Below, piece after piece: positions 1 to 4,228 of a DNA stretch of 18,520 nucleotides (within the stretch, counting starts at the first letter, position 1; every line of letters starts with the position of its first letter). Made by a program: the position numbers and the translations under genes. The notes beneath the pieces are model-generated. The model saw only the letters and a list, made by a program, of their open reading frames with translations, was not told the DNA's origin and did not search any database. The DNA comes from Oxalobacteraceae bacterium UBA6018 (GTDB lineage: Bacteria > Pseudomonadota > Gammaproteobacteria > Burkholderiales > Burkholderiaceae_D), in the NCBI GenBank assembly GCA_002428015.1, contig DIZW01000117.1:1-18520 (forward strand), written 5' to 3'.

Positions 1-102
1 TTCGATCTGCGGCTCGAGCGCACTGATCTCGCGAACCGTTTTTTGGTATTGCTTGAGCAGCCGCTGGTTGCCGCTACCGAAAATCTGGGTCAGTAATGAC
101 AT
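1..102 (-). CDS. secA: SecA preprotein translocase ATPase, N-terminal 34 codons (partial)
   Basis: The first 34 codons run off the left edge of the window. They read MSLLTQIFGSGNQRLLKQYQ followed by KTVREISALEPQIE. This matches the SecA N-terminus: a short amphipathic membrane- and SecYEG-contacting helix, then the basic stretch leading into 'INALEP' of the first nucleotide-binding domain. SecA is the cytosolic motor that drives unfolded preproteins through SecYEG. The ATG is at 102-100. The Shine-Dalgarno sequence is weak (AAG about 8 nt upstream). The gene diverges from dciA. The catalytic motifs lie outside the window, so integrity cannot be judged. Identification is confident despite the short length because of the motif and because secA is a usual neighbour of lpxC in this group. 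Confidence 0.88.
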   Translation of the reverse strand, partial: MSLLTQIFGSGNQRLLKQYQKTVREISALEPQIE

Positions 103-154
103 CTTGAATTCTTGAAAAAAGCGCCGCAAAAAGAGAAGCTGTGATGATATCAAA

Positions 155-184
155 AAGATATCGCCCGCGAGCCGACTATGGCAA
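155..184 (-). promoter_or_regulatory. Candidate sigma-70 promoter of secA
   Basis: On the minus strand TTGCCA (184-179) and TATCTT (160-155) are separated by 18 bp and lie about 50 bp upstream of the secA ATG. Both hexamers are recognisable but imperfect. The -10 overlaps one arm of a repeated GATATC (146-151 and 157-162, separated by AAAAA). A second symmetric site, GTGAT-TTT-ATCAC, lies at 192-204. These could be operator-like or chance AT-rich symmetry. No transcription evidence is available. Confidence 0.4.
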
Positions 185-318
185 AAAGACGGTGATTTTA
201 TCACGCGATCCCGGGGCAAATGGGGTCGTTGGTCAATATAACAAGGTCGGGCCGGGTCGAAAGTTGCACGGCGGCGCGAGACTGTCAAGCAACTCCCGCT
301 GTGGTAAGGTGGCGCTCC

Positions 319-783
319 ATGCACATCTACGGCACTAAAAACCGCAAAACCGCGATCGACGCGACCGACTTCCTGCGCCGCAACGAGAAGATGGCGAGCC
401 TGCTGCCGGCCGCCATGCGCATGGCCAGCCTGCAAAAAGATTGCGCGGCCGCCCTGCCGGCGATGTTCCTCAACTGCGACGTGCTTTCGTTCGAGCAGGC
501 CCACCTGGTGCTGGCCGTACCCAGCTCCGCCGTCGCGGCCAAGCTCAAGCAGCAAGTGCCCAAATTGCAGAACGCGCTGCACAAGGCCGGCTGGCAAATC
601 GAGGATATCAAGCTCAAGGTGCAGGTCACGCGCGCCATACCGCCAGTGGTGCACACGCGCCCCCTGGTGCTGCCGAACACGGCGCTGACGGCCTTCGAAG
701 CGCTGGGCGACGCGCTCGCGCCCACGGCCCAGAACGCGACCCTGATCGCCGCGCTCAAGGCGGTGGCGGCCAAGCGCCGCTAG
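319..783 (+). CDS. dciA: DciA (DUF721) DnaB-helicase loader/operator protein
   Basis: A 154-residue basic protein of the DUF721/DciA family, which loads or operates the replicative helicase DnaB in bacteria lacking the phage-derived DnaC or DnaI loaders. The conserved core is visible as a KH-like fold: a helical segment ending in FLNCDVLSF, then LVLAVPSSAVAAKLKQQVPKL, where a strand is followed by the 'AAKLKQ' helix. The open frame extends upstream to 220, but I chose ATG 319 because MHIYGTKNR is the start typical of the betaproteobacterial family and AAGGTGG lies 6 to 12 nt upstream. The tail is Ala-rich and ends KRR. It is the only plus-strand gene here. It converges on lpxC with 34 bp between stop codons and diverges from secA. 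Confidence 0.82.
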   Translation: MHIYGTKNRKTAIDATDFLRRNEKMASLLPAAMRMASLQKDCAAALPAMFLNCDVLSFEQAHLVLAVPSSAVAAKLKQQVPKLQNALHKAGWQIEDIKLKVQVTRAIPPVVHTRPLVLPNTALTAFEALGDALAPTAQNATLIAALKAVAAKRR

Positions 784-817
784 CGCGGGCTGGCCTGCCA
801 GCTAGGTAAGCGGTTCG

Positions 818-1753
818 CTAGGTGAGCGCCCACTCGCGCTGCATCTGGCGCAGGTAGGACGGCGGCGCGCTGCCCGGCGCGTCGAAGGCGACAATCTCGT
901 AGGCGTCCTCGTGCTTGAGCAACTCCAGCAGCAACAGGTTGTTAAGGGCGTGGCCGGACTTATGCGCGGTGTAGCTGGCCAGCAGCGGGTGGCCCACCAG
1001 GTAGAGGTCGCCGATGGCGTCGAGGATCTTGTGACGCACGAACTCGTCCTCGTAGCGCAAGCCGTCCGAGTTGAGGATCCGGTACTCGTCCATCACGATC
1101 GCGTTTTCCAGCGAGCCGCCGCGCGCCAGGCCCATGCCGCGCAGGCTTTCCACGTCCTGCATGAAGCCGAAGGTGCGGGCCCGCGCCACCTCGTGCACGT
1201 AGGACACGTCGCCGAAATCGACGGCCGCGCGCTGGGCAGTGCCATCGACGGCCGGGTGGTTGAATTCGATGAAGAAATCGAGCTTGAAACCGTCGTAGGG
1301 CGACAGGCGCGCCCACTTCTCGTTGGCACCGCTGCCCTGGCGCACCTCCACGTCCTTGAGCACGCGGATGAACTTCTTGGCCGCCGCCTGCTCCTGCACG
1401 CCCGACTGCTGCAGCAGGAATACGAACGACGAGGCCGAACCATCCATGATCGGGATTTCCTCGGCCGACACGTCGACATACAGGTTGTCGATGCCCAGGC
1501 CGGCGCAGGCCGACATCAGGTGCTCGACGGTCGACACGCGCGCCGCCTCCTTGACCAGCACGGAGGCCATGCGGGTGTCGCCCACCACGCCCGCGCTGGC
1601 GGCGAACTCGACCACGGGGTCGAGGTCGACGCGGCGAAACACGATACCGGTGTCGATGGCGGCCGGGCGCAGGGTCAGCACGACCTTGGTTCCCGAGTGC
1701 AAGCCTACACCGGTCGTGCGCACCTGCTGTTTGATGGTTCTTTGTTTGAGCAT
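818..1753 (-). CDS. lpxC: LpxC, UDP-3-O-acyl-N-acetylglucosamine deacetylase
   Basis: The 311-residue zinc amidase catalyses the committed step of lipid A synthesis, removing the N-acetyl group of UDP-3-O-acyl-GlcNAc in the cytosol. E. coli LpxC has 305 residues. Visible motifs are MLKQRTIKQQV at the start, HSG at 19-21, STVEHLMSA with catalytic Glu77 and zinc ligand His78, HKILDAIGD with zinc ligands His241 and Asp245, and SGHALNN with the acid residue His268. The start at 1753 matches the family N-terminus. An in-frame ATG at 1777 would add MQLGYNRL and overlaps the stop of the upstream PEP-CTERM gene as TGATG. No good Shine-Dalgarno sequence precedes 1753, and a TATAAT lies just upstream. 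It ends 34 bp from the convergent dciA. Confidence 0.97.
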   Translation of the reverse strand: MLKQRTIKQQVRTTGVGLHSGTKVVLTLRPAAIDTGIVFRRVDLDPVVEFAASAGVVGDTRMASVLVKEAARVSTVEHLMSACAGLGIDNLYVDVSAEEIPIMDGSASSFVFLLQQSGVQEQAAAKKFIRVLKDVEVRQGSGANEKWARLSPYDGFKLDFFIEFNHPAVDGTAQRAAVDFGDVSYVHEVARARTFGFMQDVESLRGMGLARGGSLENAIVMDEYRILNSDGLRYEDEFVRHKILDAIGDLYLVGHPLLASYTAHKSGHALNNLLLLELLKHEDAYEIVAFDAPGSAPPSYLRQMQREWALT

Positions 1754-1759
1754 CAGGCG

Positions 1760-1765
1760 ATTATA
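1760..1765 (-). promoter_or_regulatory. Perfect -10 hexamer immediately upstream of lpxC
   Basis: TATAAT on the minus strand is separated from the lpxC ATG by only six bases (CGCCTG). A transcript initiated from it would begin at or very near the A of the ATG, giving a leaderless or nearly leaderless lpxC mRNA. No TTGACA-like -35 is seen at 16 to 18 bp, since that position is GC-rich. It may therefore be an extended or activator-dependent promoter, or coincidence. Confidence 0.4.
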
Positions 1766-1776
1766 TCCAAGTTGCA

Positions 1777-2337
1777 TCACCCGCGCCGGCGGCGGGCTGA
1801 TCCTTCCCGGCAGCGCCATGCCACGATGGCAAGCCCCGCGCCCAGCATCGCCCAGGTGGCCGGTTCCGGCACCGGCACCACCGCCAGCGCCGTCTGCGCG
1901 GTCCACGCGTAGGTCTTTTCGACGAATTTGCTGGGGTCGCGCTCGTAGCTGTAGTCGGACAGGCCGGTGACGACGGTGCGCCCGCGCCCCAGATACCATT
2001 CGGGGTCGTGGTTGGAAAAGCCGAGCTCGAACGACAGCGATTTGCTCGTGGGATTGAACGCGAAGCTGGTGGTGCTGCAGGCGTTGTAGGCGTTGTTCTC
2101 GCAGGTGATGTAGTCGATCGGGCCGATCGCCAGCGAGCTCAGCTCTGCGCGCTCGAGCACGCCGTCGTGATTGCTATCGCTACCCGCGAAGCTGCCGGTC
2201 AATACCCTGTCGGGCAGGAAAGCGCCCTCTTCCTTGCTGTAGAAACCGGTGTAGGTGAACGACCACTGGCTCGTTTCGGCCAGTGCAAGACCGCTGGAGA
2301 GGGCGAGCAGCCCGGCAAGGATGATGTTAGACCGCAT
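1777..2337 (-). CDS. Small PEP-CTERM sorting-domain protein with EF-hand-like loop
   Basis: This 186-residue exported protein is a probable exosortase substrate. It has a signal peptide (residues 1-20, MRSNIILAGLLALSSGLALA) and a C-terminal sorting tail: Pro157-Glu158-Pro159, a hydrophobic segment at 161-174 and a basic end (RRRR). Residues 54-65 (DSNHDGVLERAE) fit the EF-hand calcium-loop pattern with Asp54, Asn56, Asp58, Gly59 and Glu65. Cys79 and Cys87 could form a disulfide. ATG 2337 is chosen over ATG 2349 because GGGAG lies five bases upstream of it. PEP-CTERM proteins are linked to exopolysaccharide and biofilm surfaces, but the role of this one is unknown. Its stop is 23 bp from the lpxC start, so it may be co-transcribed with lpxC. 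It is not part of the usual backbone and looks inserted. Confidence 0.88.
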   Translation of the reverse strand: MRSNIILAGLLALSSGLALAETSQWSFTYTGFYSKEEGAFLPDRVLTGSFAGSDSNHDGVLERAELSSLAIGPIDYITCENNAYNACSTTSFAFNPTSKSLSFELGFSNHDPEWYLGRGRTVVTGLSDYSYERDPSKFVEKTYAWTAQTALAVVPVPEPATWAMLGAGLAIVAWRCREGSARRRRG

Positions 2338-2603
2338 GAAAACTCCCATAAAAGGTGGATAACCTCGTGGTCAATCGCATGGTGCTCCCCCGCGGGCGTC
2401 GTCCTTCGCTCGTGGCGAAGCGGCGACGCCGCGTGAGCGCGGTGGCGCGGCGCGGGCCTTGGCGCGACCCCGCCCGGCCGGAAGACAATGCGCCCGGCCA
2501 GAGTGCACAGTAACAGTAAATCGGCGGCGCGCGGCGCCACTGAGGCAGGCGCGGCGCGGGCGCACGAGGCCAGGCTGGCCGGCAGCGCATGAAAACGCGG
2601 ACG
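2338..2603. other. GC-rich intergenic region upstream of the PEP-CTERM gene
   Basis: With the terminator on its right this makes about 340 bp without a gene. It should hold the promoter and leader of the PEP-CTERM gene. The one structured element is a hairpin at 2395-2430. A short repeated GTTACTG/TTACTGT run lies near 2508-2520. I see no convincing -35/-10 pair or sigma-54 site. Open frames crossing it on both strands are Arg/Ala/Pro-rich and do not resemble any family. Confidence 0.6.
2395..2430 (-). repeat. Inverted repeat (hairpin) in the PEP-CTERM gene leader
   Basis: Outer arms GGCGTCG (2395-2401) and CGACGCC (2424-2430) and inner arms CTTCGC (2404-2409) and GCGAAG (2415-2420) pair perfectly, with a small 2x3 internal loop and a five-base loop. 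It has no T-tract on either side, so it is not a standard intrinsic terminator. It lies about 60 bp upstream of the PEP-CTERM start and could be a 5' leader structure or a protein site. Confidence 0.6.
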
Positions 2604-2660
2604 AAAAAAAAGCGCCGCGGCGCTCGCCCGTGTTGCGGGCGGGAGCGCGGCGGCGCCGCT
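2604..2660 (-). terminator. Rho-independent terminator after the peroxiredoxin gene
   Basis: On the minus strand a long GC-rich stem, with arms roughly 2641-2660 and 2612-2630 around a CAAC-type loop near 2631-2638, is followed by eight T residues (2611-2604). It starts about 20 bp after the peroxiredoxin stop. The stem has a few mismatches, but the T-tract is strong. It should insulate the PEP-CTERM/lpxC unit from upstream transcription. Confidence 0.8.
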
Positions 2661-2679
2661 CTGGCACGTGGCCGGTGAA

Positions 2680-3186
2680 TCAGGCCAGTTGCTTGAGCAT
2701 GGTCTCGGCGTTGGACACCTCGAACTTGCCGCCGTCTTCCACGTTCAGTTGCTTGACGACGCCGTCTTCGACCAGCATCGAGTAGCGCTGCGAACGCGTG
2801 CCCATGCCGAACTTGGAGAAGTCGGCGTCCAGGCCGAGGGCCTTGGTGTAGGCGGCATTGCCGTCAGCCATCATGCGCACGACGCCGGTCGCCTTCTGCT
2901 CGCGGCCCCATGCGCCCATGACGAAGGCGTCGTTGACCGAGATGCACCAGATTTCATCGACGCCCTTGGCCTTGAATTCCTGCGCGTGCTGGACATAGCC
3001 TGGCACGTGCTGCGCCGAGCAGGTCGGCGTGTAGGCGCCTGGCAGGCCGAAAATGGCGATCTTCTTGCCCTTGACCAGGTCCGCGACCGGGAAGGTGTTC
3101 GGACCCAGCGCGCAGCCGGCGGTTTCGGTTTCGATGAATTCGGACAGGGTGCCTTCCGGCAGGCGATCGCCGATCTTGATGGTCAT
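2680..3186 (-). CDS. Prx5-family (type II) peroxiredoxin
   Basis: The 168-residue thiol peroxidase belongs to the Prx5/AhpC-TSA 'redoxin' group, which reduces H2O2 and organic hydroperoxides in the cytosol, usually recycled by glutathione/glutaredoxin or thioredoxin. The active site is LPGAYTPTCSAQHVP with peroxidatic Cys56 and the supporting Pro, Thr and downstream Arg. ISVNDAFVMGAWG and the GMGTRSQRYSMLVEDGVV segment are Prx5 signatures. Other cysteines are Cys25 and Cys81. Neither sits at an obvious resolving position, so a one-Cys, glutathione-dependent cycle is possible. AAGGA lies 6 to 7 nt upstream of the ATG. It has its own terminator. A gene of this family between ftsZ and lpxC is usual in Burkholderiales, so it belongs to the backbone. 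Confidence 0.95.
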   Translation of the reverse strand: MTIKIGDRLPEGTLSEFIETETAGCALGPNTFPVADLVKGKKIAIFGLPGAYTPTCSAQHVPGYVQHAQEFKAKGVDEIWCISVNDAFVMGAWGREQKATGVVRMMADGNAAYTKALGLDADFSKFGMGTRSQRYSMLVEDGVVKQLNVEDGGKFEVSNAETMLKQLA

Positions 3187-3275
3187 GTGAGATCCTTTGA
3201 GGGGTGTGGGGTTGTACTTACCTCAATAGTATGCACGATCCCCGCGATTTTTGCAGGCGGTGCGCCGCGTCCAGC

Positions 3276-4028
3276 TCAGGCCGATACCGATTCCGGCGCG
3301 TAGTCGACCGGCAGCACGAAATCGCGATATGTCTGGCGCAGGGCGTCCAGCACCGACAGCGTGCCCGACAGGTGGGCGCGCACCACATCGCGGCCTGCCG
3401 CCGGATCGCCCTGCGCGATGCAGTCGACGATAGCGCCATGTTCGGCCAGGATAGACTGCGCCTTGCCGTTGAGCGGAAGGTGCAGGCGGCGCAGGCGGTC
3501 GAGATTGCCGCTGCTGCTGCGCATCATGGTCCACAGGTCCGGCAGCTGGGCTGCCAGGTACATGGTCTTGTGAAACTCCATGTCGATGCGGGTGAAATTC
3601 TCCAGGTCCTGCGACTGCAGGCAGGCGCGCTGCCGGTTGACGAGCGCGCCCAGCTGGCCAGCGAGCACCGGGTCGGGCGTGCCGGCCAGCGCCGCGACGA
3701 TCTCCAGCTCGATCGACAGGCGCAGGAAGTGCGCCTGGCGCGCCGAGGCCAGGTCGATCTTCCCCACCCGGGTCAGGTGCTGCGGGTAGATCTCGACCAG
3801 GCGCTCTTCTTCCAGGCGCGACAAGGCATCGCGGACCGGCGTCAGCGACAGCTTGAAGTAGTCGGCCAGTTGGGTTCGCGACAGCACCATGCCAGGCTTG
3901 ATGGCCAGTGTGACGATCAGTTCGCGCAAATGTTCAAACACCTGGACCGTCGCGTTGCGCGAGCGGTCCAGCTGAAAATGGCCTGGGAGAGTGTCCACGT
4001 GGTCGGTCCAAAAACATCCATGCTGCAA
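3276..4028 (-). CDS. GntR-family transcriptional regulator, FadR/FCD subfamily
   Basis: A regulator of up to 250 residues. An N-terminal winged helix-turn-helix (about 24-88) contains LSRTQLADYFKLSLTPVRDAL and the wing ERLVEIYPQHLTRV. An all-helical FCD ligand domain (about 95-235) carries the usual metal-binding set Asp149, His153, His197 and His219 (IDMEFH, AEHGAI, VRAHL). FCD regulators usually sense organic or sugar acids. The start is uncertain: the frame opens with TTG at 4028 without a clear ribosome site, and an in-frame GTG at 3998 is an alternative. It lies 200 bp downstream of the GH2 gene on the same strand and 89 bp upstream of the peroxiredoxin gene. Control of the glycosidase is a reasonable inference, but no operator is proven. 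Confidence 0.9.
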   Translation of the reverse strand: MQHGCFWTDHVDTLPGHFQLDRSRNATVQVFEHLRELIVTLAIKPGMVLSRTQLADYFKLSLTPVRDALSRLEEERLVEIYPQHLTRVGKIDLASARQAHFLRLSIELEIVAALAGTPDPVLAGQLGALVNRQRACLQSQDLENFTRIDMEFHKTMYLAAQLPDLWTMMRSSSGNLDRLRRLHLPLNGKAQSILAEHGAIVDCIAQGDPAAGRDVVRAHLSGTLSVLDALRQTYRDFVLPVDYAPESVSA

Positions 4029-4054
4029 GGGGCTGTGATGCTAACACATTCGCT

Positions 4055-4077
4055 CCCGGCGGAAGGGCCCCGCCGGG
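4055..4077 (-). repeat. Perfect hairpin between the GH2 gene and the GntR gene
   Basis: CCCGGCGG (4055-4062) and CCGCCGGG (4070-4077) are perfect inverted arms around a seven-base loop. On the minus strand the following bases are not T-rich, so it is at best an atypical terminator or attenuator for the GH2 transcript. It lies about 27 bp before the GntR start, where autoregulation is also possible. The rest of 4078-4228 shows no gene. Confidence 0.55.
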
Positions 4078-4228
4078 CATGCCGAAGGGGATGGAAGCTC
4101 CGCTGGGCGGCGCGGCGTATCACGCCCGGCACGAAGGCGTATTGCAGGTGTATCGCGCCGCCGAAAGCCCAAAGGCCTCTCGGACCGCGCGTCGTGACGC
4201 CGGAGCGGTGGCCATTCCCGCCAGCGGC

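Noticed and set aside
2651..2675. TGGCAC as the -24 box of a sigma-54 promoter for the PEP-CTERM gene
   Set aside because: The hexamer is on the plus strand and lacks a TTGC -12 box at the required spacing.
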